Shown: piece after piece, positions 34,131 through 40,568 of the stretch
Numbering within the stretch: the stretch's first letter is position 1
Layout: each line of letters opens with the position of its first letter
Virus record (IMG/VR): IMGVR_UViG_3300030099_002102
Span: 1 to 43,230 of that record
DNA length: 43,230 bases
Source: a virus
Direction: 5' to 3' (one strand)
Made by a program: the position numbers and the translations under genes
Notes under the pieces: generated by a model
The model's input: only the letters and a program-made list of their open reading frames with translations
Database searches by the model: none
What the model was told of the DNA's origin: nothing

Positions 34131-34159
34131 AAAAACCCCCCTCAAATTAATGAAGGGGG
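34131..34159 (-). terminator. Intrinsic terminator after the 135-aa gene
   Basis: Minus strand: CCCCCTTCA, AT-rich loop, GAGGGGGG and then five T residues. It follows the 135-aa gene by about 30 bp. Its sequence, including the TTAAT loop and a following GTAGGC-containing stretch, is closely similar to the terminator at 34657-34688. Confidence 0.75.
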
Positions 34160-34188
34160 CATGGGGAGGGAGCTCTGAAAGTAGGCTT

Positions 34189-34596
34189 TTATTTTACCAG
34201 TTTGTACTGGATAACCCTGTTAAATGGTTTATCACAATCAGAAGAGAGCAAGCCGTTCTCTTTTGCTATTGTATATTGTTTATTCCTATATCGTAAGCCG
34301 TCCTGTACTCTTAGAAGAAAGTCTTTCTCTTCATCTGTAAAATATTCAAAGTCATTGCAATCTTCTAAAGCACCATAAACGGCAAGCAATTCTTTAACAG
34401 TCATGTTTTCAATTTTACGCCTGTTGAAGTTATCACAATAAGCAAAAGCACTGTGAAAACTTGCAATGGCGTCATCTAAAGATTCGCACCTTGTGGGTGA
34501 AATACCCAAGTTTCTGTGTAGATACCTAGAAAATAATGTCTCTGTGTAACTATCAAACTCATTTCTTATTTCTTTATTTCTATTTTTATCAACCAT
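34189..34596 (-). CDS. 135-aa hypothetical early protein
   Basis: 135 aa, charged and helical (EFDSYTETLFSRYLHRN, TVKELLAVYGALEDC, TDEEKDFLLRVQDGL). No recognised domain or membrane segment. It stands alone: terminators lie just after it (34131-34159) and between it and the preceding 104-aa gene (34657-34688), so it has its own transcript start, possibly from TTGACC with weak -10 near 34629-34656. The ribosome site CAGGAGAAAATT before the ATG is good. Small early proteins of this kind often act on host functions; this is inference. Confidence 0.75.
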   Translation of the reverse strand: MVDKNRNKEIRNEFDSYTETLFSRYLHRNLGISPTRCESLDDAIASFHSAFAYCDNFNRRKIENMTVKELLAVYGALEDCNDFEYFTDEEKDFLLRVQDGLRYRNKQYTIAKENGLLSSDCDKPFNRVIQYKLVK

Positions 34597-34656
34597 AATT
34601 TTCTCCTGTAATTGGTTTATAAATTCAAGTTAATTTGATTTGTTTACTGGGTCAAG

Positions 34657-34688
34657 AAAAAACCCCCTAAGAAATTAATCAAAGGGGG
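34657..34688 (-). terminator. Intrinsic terminator after the 104-aa gene
   Basis: Minus strand: CCCCCT (34688-34683), 14-nt loop, AGGGGG (34668-34663) and six T residues (34662-34657). Sequence-related to the terminator at 34131-34159, including the AATTAAT loop. Confidence 0.82.
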
Positions 34689-34715
34689 CTACAGGGGAAA
34701 TACTGAAGTAGGCAA

Positions 34716-35030
34716 TTAGTCGTCTTGCTTACCTTGTTTCTTTCTATGCAAGCTCTCAGCATATGCCTTTACTTTGGCAAAGTCCTCTTCTGATAGAATT
34801 TCCTCATCCTTTCGCACTTCCTTGTCCAGTTCCATTAATGTCCTAGAAACATGCTCAGTGACATTAAAAGACAATTCGTTGAATGTGCCCATGATTGCAA
34901 TTTGACTGGCAATATGACAACTTTCAAACTCTCCGCTCATCCAAGTCTGTAATCTTTTCATTATGTCAAGGAATGTATCTTGAGATTTTTTCTCTGCTTT
35001 AGTCTGTGGTCTATTCCTAGCACCAGTCAT
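34716..35030 (-). CDS. 104-aa hypothetical early protein
   Basis: 104 aa, charged and helical, basic N-terminus (RNRPQTKAEKKSQDTF) and C-terminus (SLHRKKQGKQDD). No known domain. Its start overlaps the stop of the 64-aa gene (ATGA, 4 bp), with GGAGG 9 nt upstream of the ATG, so the two form a coupled pair. Function unknown. Confidence 0.75.
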   Translation of the reverse strand: MTGARNRPQTKAEKKSQDTFLDIMKRLQTWMSGEFESCHIASQIAIMGTFNELSFNVTEHVSRTLMELDKEVRKDEEILSEEDFAKVKAYAESLHRKKQGKQDD

Positions 35031-35221
35031 TTTTTTATACCTCCAAATTCTTCAGTTAAATTGTCAATCATATAGTCAGTCTTTGCCTTGATACTCATCA
35101 AATCCTCGACGGCACTTTTAAGGGTGCTATTGTTTTCCATGATTGATTTGCCAATACACTCAAGACGATTTTTTATTGTCATGGTGTAAAGTTTCAGCTC
35201 ATTTTTTTGTTCTAAAGTCAT
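35027..35221 (-). CDS. 64-aa coiled-coil early protein
   Basis: 64 aa, almost entirely a charged amphipathic helix (LEQKNELKLYTMTIKNRLE, then NSTLKSAVEDLMSIKAK). AAGGAG with a 6-nt spacer supports the ATG. It overlaps the following 104-aa gene by 4 bp, suggesting the two proteins act together. No family recognised. Confidence 0.72.
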   Translation of the reverse strand: MTLEQKNELKLYTMTIKNRLECIGKSIMENNSTLKSAVEDLMSIKAKTDYMIDNLTEEFGGIKK

Positions 35222-35237
35222 TAATCACTCCTTATTG

Positions 35238-35315
35238 TTAAAAGATAAACCCCAACAGGGCTATACCTAAAATGACCAGTACAGCCCTGTAAATGCCTGA
35301 GATTAGCTCATACAT
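35238..35315 (-). CDS. Possible 25-aa single-helix membrane peptide
   Basis: A 25-aa ORF starting 2 bp after the stop of the 375-aa gene. Sequence MYELISGIYRAVLVILGIALL then GFIF; residues 11-25 are a good membrane helix. There is no clear ribosome site, so expression would rely on coupling to the gene before it. The same DNA forms a strong RNA hairpin (35255-35290), so it could be just an mRNA structure. Listed because similar tiny membrane peptides occur elsewhere in this window. Confidence 0.4.
   Translation of the reverse strand: MYELISGIYRAVLVILGIALLGFIF
35255..35290 (-). other. 12-bp RNA hairpin after the 375-aa gene
   Basis: ACAGGGCTATAC (35255-35266) and GTACAGCCCTGT (35279-35290) pair over 12 bp in the minus-strand RNA (one G-U that is an A-C mismatch on the other strand), loop 12 nt. 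A single wobble that only works in the transcribed orientation supports an RNA function, such as 3'-end stabilisation. Confidence 0.6.
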
Positions 35316-35317
35316 AA

Positions 35318-36445
35318 CTAACTAGCCAATTCAGTAAATAAAGGACTATCGATTGCCTTCAATACTCGACCTTCTCGTCTTAGTCTCGTCTCGTGCATTT
35401 TGCCCTTTTTTTGGTGCATAGTTTTAATTTGCCCTTCTTCATTTTCATAACTATCTAAGGAAGTGCCAGCGTGCGTTGACCAGTTTGTCAAGGCATTGTA
35501 AAGGGTGTATAAGTTTCTGCTCATACCAGTCTTTAACTCTTCCTCCCATTTATGAATAAGAAAGCCCAACTCTTTTTGATTATACTGTTTTTCAATGTCT
35601 TCATCATTGTCGACTGCTGTTTGTAATTGAACATTGTCAGCAAGTTTTTTCTTACATAGCACTTCTTTAAAGAAATGAATTACCTGCTCATCAGTCACCT
35701 TTGTATTGAGCCACCTTCTAAAAACATCACCTTGATTTGCAAAGTTGGAAACAGCATTTTTAATTTTGCTTACTTCCTCTTTATAATCGAATCCTGAGGT
35801 ATGTTTTTTCATAGCGTAATATTGCCTTTCGCCACCGAATACCATTGAATTGCGGCAATAATCACGATAAGCACCAGTAAACACTTGAAATTTCCATGAT
35901 GAGTTTGTTGAGTTCAATACATCAATTCGCATGTTTAACTTGCCTGTTCCTTCAATGTCCATTTCATGGTCAAGAAGGTGAATTGTTCGGATTGCTTTGG
36001 TATCTTCTTCATAGGTTCGGTCTTCAATATGAACCCTAGCTGTAGATATGTCCTCGCACTCAACAAGTTGGTCTGTTACTTCTTCAAATAATGGCAAGTG
36101 GTCAACTAGTTTGTAGTCCTTACTAGGCAGGCTAACAAAAGAAAATTTTTGCTCGCTTTCCTCATCTCTGAAAATGCCCTTCCGTCCTTCAACCTTCTCG
36201 AATTTTTGGGTGTAGGGATTTAATCCATAAACATCACCCTCTGAAAATTTACTTTTAAAGATTGAATGGTCATTTATATCAGAATGAATTTTAAATTGAC
36301 TATCCCAGTCAGTCCGCAAAATCTCTTGGCTGCTTTCTTGGTTGGGGTTGTGAAGGTCAACTTCTGTTGTGCCATGTTGTGGCGTTGGGTTTGTAAAGTC
36401 CTCAATATCTGTTTGAACTGGGTTTTGTATGTTATCATTTTCCAT
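35318..36445 (-). CDS. DUF932-like phage/plasmid protein (375 aa)
   Basis: 375 aa. The first 50 residues are acidic and probably disordered. The central part has the features I know of the DUF932 (phage/plasmid-like) family: a GxxRDYCRNSMVFGG segment (the usual RxxCxNxM motif near residue 190), preceded by beta strands (GKLNMRIDVLNSTNSSWKF) and followed by helices (EEVSKIKNAVSNFANQG and FFKEVLCKKKLADNV). Lengths of 300-400 aa are typical. Its function is not settled in the literature I know; it accompanies DNA metabolism genes in phages and plasmids. SD AAGGAAAAAATT before the ATG. Separated from the upstream gene by a bidirectional terminator. Confidence 0.75.
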   Translation of the reverse strand: MENDNIQNPVQTDIEDFTNPTPQHGTTEVDLHNPNQESSQEILRTDWDSQFKIHSDINDHSIFKSKFSEGDVYGLNPYTQKFEKVEGRKGIFRDEESEQKFSFVSLPSKDYKLVDHLPLFEEVTDQLVECEDISTARVHIEDRTYEEDTKAIRTIHLLDHEMDIEGTGKLNMRIDVLNSTNSSWKFQVFTGAYRDYCRNSMVFGGERQYYAMKKHTSGFDYKEEVSKIKNAVSNFANQGDVFRRWLNTKVTDEQVIHFFKEVLCKKKLADNVQLQTAVDNDEDIEKQYNQKELGFLIHKWEEELKTGMSRNLYTLYNALTNWSTHAGTSLDSYENEEGQIKTMHQKKGKMHETRLRREGRVLKAIDSPLFTELAS

Positions 36446-36464
36446 AATTTTTTCCTTATGTTAT

Positions 36465-36485
36465 AAAAGGGGAAATCCCTTTTTT
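36465..36485. terminator. Bidirectional intrinsic terminator
   Basis: AAAAGGG (36465-36471), 5-nt loop, CCCTTTT (36477-36483) with T runs on both sides (six T rightward, four T leftward). It would end the mRNA of the 227-aa gene before the DUF932-like gene. Confidence 0.6.
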
Positions 36486-36526
36486 CTAATTATCACCTTC
36501 AGGGTGTTCGTTTTGGTAGTCAAGCA

Positions 36527-37210
36527 TTAATGTTTAAAAAATCCAATTATTGTTTTCCTTTTTGTATGTGAGCAAAGTTTACAATCCAAACATTTTATCC
36601 CTTGAGTTTGCTCTGGGCATATTGTTATTTTCTTACCTAAAGGAGTTTTAACGGCTGACAAATCAACTTCCATTTTTTCAAATTGTTTTTTGGTAAATGG
36701 TAAAACAACAGTGGTGGGGATTTTGGTATCTGACAAAATGTCGGCTTGTTCAAGTGTATCGGCTGACAAATTAATAGTAAATCCTTTGTTGTTTGCGTAC
36801 CTAATTAAATTTAAATTATGGGCTGACAATTTTCTTTTCTTACCTGAGACTGTTGTGTGGTGGTGCGTATAACAAATAACTTTACCGCCCCTATTGGCTT
36901 TTACAAGTTGTTTTAGTTTCTTGGCGTCAATCTTGTTTTTCTTAACTACCAAATCACCGACAACATTGTGTCGCCATAAACCTTCACGATTATGTTTTCT
37001 AAAGTAAGAAACTTGTTTTACAAATTCTGACCAGTTGTCATTATTATCTTGGCTGTATCTATTCCAATGTAAACGAATAGGGAAGTTGTCTCCATAACAA
37101 CCATTGTTTTTGAGGCTACAAGAAGCAGGACAAGTTTGTCTTGGACTGTAAGAAGTAGGCATTGCTCCCACTTTTTTTGACTGTGTATTAGTTACAAATT
37201 TATAAGTCAT
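36527..37210 (-). CDS. 227-aa Cys-rich phage protein (DUF7227/Gp88-like pattern)
   Basis: 227 aa. N-terminal SPRQTCPASCSLKNNGCYG and C-terminal ICPEQTQGIKCLDCKLC give two clusters of three or four cysteines, likely for a metal or iron-sulphur centre. Between them is a region with THHHT and LNLIRYANNKGFTINLSADTLE, alternating strands and helices. From memory this resembles phage proteins annotated as DUF7227 or gene-product-88-like, of unknown function. It is coupled to the 47-aa gene before it (stop/start TAATG). Confidence 0.75.
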   Translation of the reverse strand: MTYKFVTNTQSKKVGAMPTSYSPRQTCPASCSLKNNGCYGDNFPIRLHWNRYSQDNNDNWSEFVKQVSYFRKHNREGLWRHNVVGDLVVKKNKIDAKKLKQLVKANRGGKVICYTHHHTTVSGKKRKLSAHNLNLIRYANNKGFTINLSADTLEQADILSDTKIPTTVVLPFTKKQFEKMEVDLSAVKTPLGKKITICPEQTQGIKCLDCKLCSHTKRKTIIGFFKH

Positions 37211-37353
37211 TATATTTTTTTAAGCACAATTTTAATATAATCTTTTAATTGGTGCTCATCACAATATTTGTTGTCTTCATTGCTATCTAATAAAGTTCTT
37301 ATCTCATCAATCAAGTCTGCTTTTGTGTCGTAATCTTGGGCTAATTTTTCCAT
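37210..37353 (-). CDS. 47-aa acidic small protein
   Basis: A 47-aa ORF, MEKLAQDYDTKADLIDEI at the start and KDYIKIVLKKI at the end: one or two amphipathic helices, no membrane segment. A good ribosome site (AGGAG, 7-nt spacer) precedes the ATG, and the stop overlaps the start of the 227-aa gene by 1 base (TAATG), so the two are co-translated. A consensus promoter lies about 30 bp upstream. Confidence 0.72.
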   Translation of the reverse strand: MEKLAQDYDTKADLIDEIRTLLDSNEDNKYCDEHQLKDYIKIVLKKI

Positions 37354-37375
37354 TGTTTTTTCTCCTATACATCCC

Positions 37376-37404
37376 TTTATATATTACAGATAAAACCTTG
37401 TCAA
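37376..37404 (-). promoter_or_regulatory. Sigma70 promoter for the 47-aa/227-aa pair
   Basis: Minus strand TTGACA (37404-37399), 17-nt spacer, TATAAA (37381-37376). The -35 box overlaps the stop of the preceding gene. Confidence 0.78.
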
Positions 37405-37580
37405 TAATATTTTTGATTTTTTTCCTCTGCTTTCTCAAGTAAGAATTCTCTTTTTTCTTCATCAGTCATATTGTAGTTACGAAAAACATCCTCAAGTGTG
37501 CTTTCTATACCTAAGAAAGCAAGCAATTCTTCGTCTGTATATGCTGACAAAGGTTTTTCATTTTTAGGGTCAAATGACAT
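37401..37580 (-). CDS. 59-aa acidic early protein
   Basis: 59 aa: MSFDPKNEKPLSAYTDEEL, then LLAFLGIESTLEDVFRNY and a charged helix to the end. The start at 37580 has GGGAG 8 nt upstream and comes 1 base after the stop of the 101-aa gene; longer starts (37595 or 37739) would run far into that gene in a frame without protein-like composition, so I reject them. Small helical protein of unknown role. Confidence 0.68.
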   Translation of the reverse strand: MSFDPKNEKPLSAYTDEELLAFLGIESTLEDVFRNYNMTDEEKREFLLEKAEEKNQKYY

Positions 37581-37581
37581 G

Positions 37582-37887
37582 TCATACACTCCCATTCTTT
37601 TTACCTGACAAAATTGCGTCTTGTGTATACAATTTACCACACTTGACAAAAGCTGTTTTTCTGATGACAAAACTTCTGTAGTGCTTGGCTGACAAGTCGT
37701 AAGCAGTAAAAGTGTAATCTTTAGCTGTGCTTTCGCCACCCTTTAAATGTTTCTTGACATTTAAAAGTAGGCTTCCATAGTTTTCGTATCTACCTTTACT
37801 TTGTGAATAATACCTGACGCTGAAGAAACAATCTCCGACAATATCTCTTAAGTTTTCTTTAAACCTTTTGTTTACATCATTAACCAT
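37582..37887 (-). CDS. 101-aa hypothetical protein
   Basis: 101 aa, mixed alpha/beta: FKENLRDIVGDCFFSVRYY, SLLLNVKKHLKGG, DYTFTAYDLSAKHYRSFVI. Balanced composition with aromatic residues suggests a folded domain, but I cannot name it. A TTGACA-N18-TATACA promoter lies about 35 bp upstream and the 59-aa gene follows 1 bp after it. Confidence 0.72.
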   Translation of the reverse strand: MVNDVNKRFKENLRDIVGDCFFSVRYYSQSKGRYENYGSLLLNVKKHLKGGESTAKDYTFTAYDLSAKHYRSFVIRKTAFVKCGKLYTQDAILSGKKNGSV

Positions 37888-37921
37888 ATTAAAAAACTCC
37901 CTATAAAAATTACTATAATTC

Positions 37922-37951
37922 TGTATACCATGACAATTATTTCCATGTCAA
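37922..37951 (-). promoter_or_regulatory. Sigma70-type promoter for the 101-aa gene
   Basis: Minus strand TTGACA (37951-37946), 18-nt spacer, TATACA (37927-37922). Confidence 0.6.
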
Positions 37952-37954
37952 CTC

Positions 37955-38077
37955 CTAACTTTTACCATACCATTTTCTGTCTACCTCATCAAAGTAAACA
38001 TTTTTAGCCCTTACAGGTCTATGCGAATACCTTTTACCTTTTGATTTTTTCTTACCTTCGATAAGTCGCTTTGCCAT
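37955..38077 (-). CDS. 40-aa basic protein
   Basis: A 40-aa ORF, very basic at the N-terminus (MAKRLIEGKKKSKGKRYSH) with a short mixed C-terminal half ending KWYGKS. The ribosome site GGGAGAG with a 6-nt spacer is good. A 14-bp perfect palindrome lies 18 bp before the ATG. Its charge suggests nucleic-acid binding or a ribosome or RNA-polymerase-directed peptide. Not recognised. Confidence 0.65.
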   Translation of the reverse strand: MAKRLIEGKKKSKGKRYSHRPVRAKNVYFDEVDRKWYGKS

Positions 38078-38094
38078 TGTTTGCTCTCCCAGTT

Positions 38095-38108
38095 TTCGTA
38101 GCTACGAA
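38095..38108. promoter_or_regulatory. 14-bp palindrome TTCGTAGCTACGAA
   Basis: Perfect inverted repeat directly upstream of the 40-aa gene's ribosome site; it could be an operator for a dimeric regulator or a small RNA hairpin in the leader. Confidence 0.5.
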
Positions 38109-38134
38109 GCCACTGTTTTGTGTTTGTGTTTACT

Positions 38135-38377
38135 TTACCCTTTATCAAATTGAAACTCTGCATTTTTATCAATCCATTGTTTAGCTTTTTTTATTGTTTT
38201 AAATTCTTTTGTTCCTACTCTAGAAAGTTTTAAAGTTTCAAAAACTACATCTTTAATATCTGGATTCCATATTGAATACCTATCAAAGTCATAGTTGTCT
38301 TTTACATGGCTCATATGCCAACCTTTATAAAGGAAAAAACAATCGTTGTTCCTAAGATATTCTTCTTCTATAGTCAT
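38135..38377 (-). CDS. 80-aa hypothetical protein
   Basis: 80 aa from the ATG at 38377, which has AAGGAAAAAATA before it; a longer upstream start would overlap the preceding gene in a frame of poor composition. Sequence is mixed: LRNNDCFFLYKGWHMSHVKD, then YSIWNPDIKDVVFETLKLSR and a basic helix (KTIKKAKQWIDKN). Unrecognised. Starts 10 bp after the preceding 93-aa gene. Confidence 0.68.
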   Translation of the reverse strand: MTIEEEYLRNNDCFFLYKGWHMSHVKDNYDFDRYSIWNPDIKDVVFETLKLSRVGTKEFKTIKKAKQWIDKNAEFQFDKG

Positions 38378-38387
38378 TATTTTTTCC

Positions 38388-38669
38388 TTACCATTTAAAC
38401 ACTTCATTTTCAACAAAATCTCTTTCATCTGCATAAGATACATCTTCAGCACCATATTGCCATTTGCCTTCAATAATTATCTTTTTATATAAATCCGATT
38501 CTTCTTGAGTTATACATTCCCCATCTTCATATTCTTCTGTCCAATATCTTTGGAATATTTCATAAACATCAATTCCTTTTTCTTTAGATACTTTCTCAAC
38601 ATCTTCAGCTTTTATTTTAAATTTTTTGTAAGCTGGTACTATAAAATAATATTCTTTTTCTTTAGCCAT
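38388..38669 (-). CDS. 93-aa hypothetical protein
   Basis: 93 aa from 38669 (SD AAGGAAAAG, stop of the previous small membrane gene overlapping the ATG). Segments EYYFIVPAYKKFKIKAED, VSKEKGIDVYEIFQRYW, and an acidic C-terminal half. Looks like a small soluble regulator or helper; no family recognised. Confidence 0.68.
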   Translation of the reverse strand: MAKEKEYYFIVPAYKKFKIKAEDVEKVSKEKGIDVYEIFQRYWTEEYEDGECITQEESDLYKKIIIEGKWQYGAEDVSYADERDFVENEVFKW

Positions 38670-38779
38670 TATTCTTTTCCTTCTGTTTTTAAAAATATAT
38701 AAATTACAAGTAAGGCTGTAGATAAAAGTGTAAATGCACAACCCCAACCAAACATTAAAGATACTGTTACTAAATCCAC
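38669..38779 (-). CDS. 36-aa membrane peptide with GTG start
   Basis: A 36-aa ORF read from GTG at 38779. Its start overlaps the stop of the 76-aa gene by one base (TAGTG) and its stop overlaps the start of the 93-aa gene (TAATG); such double coupling strongly supports translation. Sequence MDLVTVSLMFGWGCAFTLLS, then TALLVIYIFLKTEGKE; residues 4-30 are one membrane helix. Function unknown; could modify the host membrane, as many phage microproteins do. Confidence 0.7.
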   Translation of the reverse strand: MDLVTVSLMFGWGCAFTLLSTALLVIYIFLKTEGKE

Positions 38780-39009
38780 TAGGGCAACCTTTTTACAAAT
38801 TCTGCCTGCTCATCTGCGGCTACTCTTCGCCTTGACAGTTCTTTTGCTATCCTATCTAACAAAGTAATAATTTCTTCTCTAAGATGTGCAGTGCCACCAC
38901 CTCTTTGTAATCTAAGAAGAGCATGAAGTTCATGCTGTGCAAACTCATATTCTTCTGTAAGAGTTCCTAACCTAATTAACTTTTCGTACTTACTTAAATC
39001 TATATCCAT
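38779..39009 (-). CDS. 76-aa helical protein
   Basis: 76 aa. Two long helices: LIRLGTLTEEYEFAQHELHA and LREEIITLLDRIAKELSRRR, with a Gly-rich turn between them. Charged and soluble. Preceded by AAAGGAGATAAC (good ribosome site) and by the structured region 39032-39280 in its leader. It could be the regulated output of that RNA element; function itself unknown. Confidence 0.72.
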   Translation of the reverse strand: MDIDLSKYEKLIRLGTLTEEYEFAQHELHALLRLQRGGGTAHLREEIITLLDRIAKELSRRRVAADEQAEFVKRLP

Positions 39010-39031
39010 GTTATCTCCTTTTCTAACTAGC

Positions 39032-39280
39032 GAAAGAAGGCTATTGTTTGGGACACAATTTAATGGCTTTCCCTTTTCCTCCTGTAATTCTACAGGACTG
39101 CTATGCCAACCTTCTTTCTGTCCGAAAGGCTAATAGGCTCTATAGTATTATCTATCACCGACCTTTCACCTTCGTATTCTTTTTGTTAAACGACAACAGA
39201 CAAGGGGGAAAAATAATGGGAAAAAACCTTGCCTGTTGTCTGGACTTGGCTTTGACAGGAATCAATTTAATGGGTTTCCT
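39032..39280 (-). ncRNA. Structured leader RNA region (predicted) before the 76-aa gene
   Basis: No gene on either strand. In the minus-strand RNA: a 14-bp stem (39240-39227 with 39205-39192, one G-U) around a U-rich loop; a hairpin CCTGTA/TACAGG (39081-39096); two small hairpins with different stems (AGGAA/TTCCT at 39257-39280; GGGA/TCCC at 39050-39073) but the same 11-nt loop CCATTAAATTG (39263-39273 and 39056-39066); a 9-bp stem CCTTCTTTC/GAAAGAAGG (39110-39118 with 39032-39040) that encloses the CCTGTA hairpin and one of the loop hairpins. GAAAGAAGG can alternatively pair with CTTTC just upstream (39124-39128). The mutually exclusive pairings next to a ribosome site suggest a switch or attenuator. 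Structure predicted by eye. Confidence 0.55.
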
Positions 39281-39346
39281 TTTTATTAAGAGAATACACT
39301 CACCTACTTAAAGGCTTTTCCCAACCAAGTCAATTCTTTTATCTCC

Positions 39347-39547
39347 TTATGGTTTAAATTCAATTTCAGGGCTATATTCCATAAAAGGATATTTTGCTGA
39401 TAAAACTTCCCTTTTCAAATACTGACAAGCCGCTTCCCAACTCGGCTCATCACATATCGTCATACTAATTGTTAGGGTCATTGTTACTCCCCATTCCTCG
39501 CCATACTCATCATATTTATCAGTTACGAATTCTTCATTTGTTTCCAT
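39347..39547 (-). CDS. 66-aa acidic hypothetical protein
   Basis: 66 aa: an acidic start (TNEEFVTDKYDEYGEEWG), then a beta segment VTMTLTISMTICDEPSW and a helix. Composition fits a small folded alpha/beta domain. Ribosome site GGGAG with a 6-nt spacer. No family recognised. It is the last gene before the structured region. Confidence 0.7.
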   Translation of the reverse strand: METNEEFVTDKYDEYGEEWGVTMTLTISMTICDEPSWEAACQYLKREVLSAKYPFMEYSPEIEFKP

Positions 39548-39557
39548 AATTTACTCC

Positions 39558-39938
39558 CTACTTTAGTTCAAACTTCTTTGAAACTTCATTAATAATATCA
39601 TCTATGTTTTCGTGGCTAGACAATTCCATAAGATGTAGTTCATCTACAATGCTATCTTTTAAATAATACGAAGTTATTTTAGTTTTGCCTGTATCGTCAT
39701 CTATATAAATATATGACACACCTTTACCAAAAATGTCTTCAGCTAAAGTACTTTTTAAATTACGAGATACATCTGTTAAAGCATCATACTTTCGATACAT
39801 AGCATCTGCTTTATCTTTAGCTTTTCTGTACTTAACAAAAGCAGGATGATTTGCTACTGATTTTGATTTAAAATTATTTGAAACTTTTTTAGCTATTTGT
39901 CTAGCTATCAGTTCTTTTTGCTTGTTTGTTATTCTCAT
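39558..39938 (-). CDS. 126-aa hypothetical protein
   Basis: 126 aa from the ATG at 39938 (AGGAG, 8-nt spacer; an upstream in-frame ATG at 39959 has no such site). Mostly helical and basic at the start (NKQKELIARQIAKKVSN), then DKADAMYRKYDALTDVSRN and a beta part (VSYIYIDDDTGKTKITSYYL). Overlaps the 65-aa gene by 38 bp. Unrecognised. Confidence 0.72.
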   Translation of the reverse strand: MRITNKQKELIARQIAKKVSNNFKSKSVANHPAFVKYRKAKDKADAMYRKYDALTDVSRNLKSTLAEDIFGKGVSYIYIDDDTGKTKITSYYLKDSIVDELHLMELSSHENIDDIINEVSKKFELK

Positions 39939-40098
39939 TATTGTTTCTCCTAAGTTCATTTAAAAATGTTACTATCACATTGATGTCTGCTACTTTGTAT
40001 TCTAGTTCAGTTAATGCCTTCTCAATGCGATTTACTCTAGCATTAACTTTTTCGGCTTCTTTGTCAACACCTAAAAAATTTTTTATTATTTTAATCAC
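39901..40098 (-). CDS. 65-aa coiled-coil protein, GTG start
   Basis: 65 aa from GTG at 40098, directly following the stop of the 60-aa gene with no gap. A helix with heptads (EAEKVNARVNRIEKALTELE) followed by VADINVIVTFLNELRR. The 38-bp overlap with the 126-aa gene in another frame and the coupling to the gene before it support it. Function unknown. Confidence 0.6.
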   Translation of the reverse strand: MIKIIKNFLGVDKEAEKVNARVNRIEKALTELEYKVADINVIVTFLNELRRNNNENNKQAKRTDS

Positions 40099-40281
40099 CT
40101 ATTCTTCATCCTCTTCATAACCTTCCCCATACTCAGTGCCTTCTTCTAAGTGTTCTATTAACATATCAAGACCATCTACAATCCCTTTATATTCTGAGGC
40201 ACTATGGCTATCGTTTATCCAAGAGTCGTCATCTTTAATATCTTTTGCGACTTTTTTTATTCTTTCTAATGAAATTTGCAT
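40099..40281 (-). CDS. 60-aa acidic protein, first gene of the leftward early operon
   Basis: 60 aa: a basic helix (SLERIKKVAKDIKDD), then a regular acidic helix and a Glu-rich C-terminus (EEGTEYGEGYEEDEE). Preceded by AGGAG with a 6-nt spacer and by the promoter at 40315-40343. Being first it is expressed early; acidic small phage proteins often mimic DNA or bind RNA polymerase, but this is only a possibility. Confidence 0.7.
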   Translation of the reverse strand: MQISLERIKKVAKDIKDDDSWINDSHSASEYKGIVDGLDMLIEHLEEGTEYGEGYEEDEE

Positions 40282-40314
40282 TACTTCTCCTAATTATAAT
40301 TATTAAATATAACC

Positions 40315-40343
40315 CTTATAAAACCTACCTTTCTTATTGTCAA
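40315..40343 (-). promoter_or_regulatory. Sigma70 promoter for the leftward early operon
   Basis: Minus strand TTGACA (40343-40338), 17-nt spacer, TATAAG (40320-40315). Confidence 0.75.
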
Positions 40344-40429
40344 GTAATTTTTTATTTTTTATTTATTGACTATAAGTATATTAGTATTAGTATATTAAAT
40401 ATTCCTTTAATAATATTATAATTTTTATG

Positions 40430-40443
40430 TAGACTAAAGTCTA
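40430..40443. promoter_or_regulatory. Inverted repeat TAGACT-AA-AGTCTA
   Basis: Perfect 6-bp arms with a 2-bp centre, 40 bp upstream of the 28-aa gene, in the divergent region; candidate operator. A stretch of TATTAG-type short repeats lies just before it (40378-40400). Confidence 0.45.
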
Positions 40444-40481
40444 TTTTAAAAGTGTTTGTTTTTTATGTCAAGGAGGGAAGT

Positions 40482-40568
40482 ATGAAAATAACTTTATTTA
40501 ATTTTATGATAGTAAGTTATGTATTACAATTATCCATAGTTCTGATAGTTGCTTTAATGAGAAGCTGA
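40482..40568 (+). CDS. 28-aa membrane peptide at the head of the rightward operon
   Basis: A 28-aa ORF with an excellent ribosome site (AAGGAGGGAAGT). MKITLFNFMIVSYVLQLSIV and LIVALMRS: a single membrane helix over nearly its whole length. Its stop lies in the first of the TGACA copies. One of several membrane microproteins in the window; function unknown. Confidence 0.65.
   Translation: MKITLFNFMIVSYVLQLSIVLIVALMRS

Noticed and set aside
33402-34188. CRISPR array or tRNA in the gene-free region
   Set aside because: No regularly spaced repeats and no cloverleaf-like sequence seen.
37401-37739. Longer 112-aa version of the 59-aa gene
   Set aside because: The upstream part overlaps the 101-aa gene in a frame without a ribosome site.
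39048-39311. Plus-strand ORF of 87 aa in the structured region
   Set aside because: No ribosome site at its start; composition and repeats are explained by RNA structure on the other strand.
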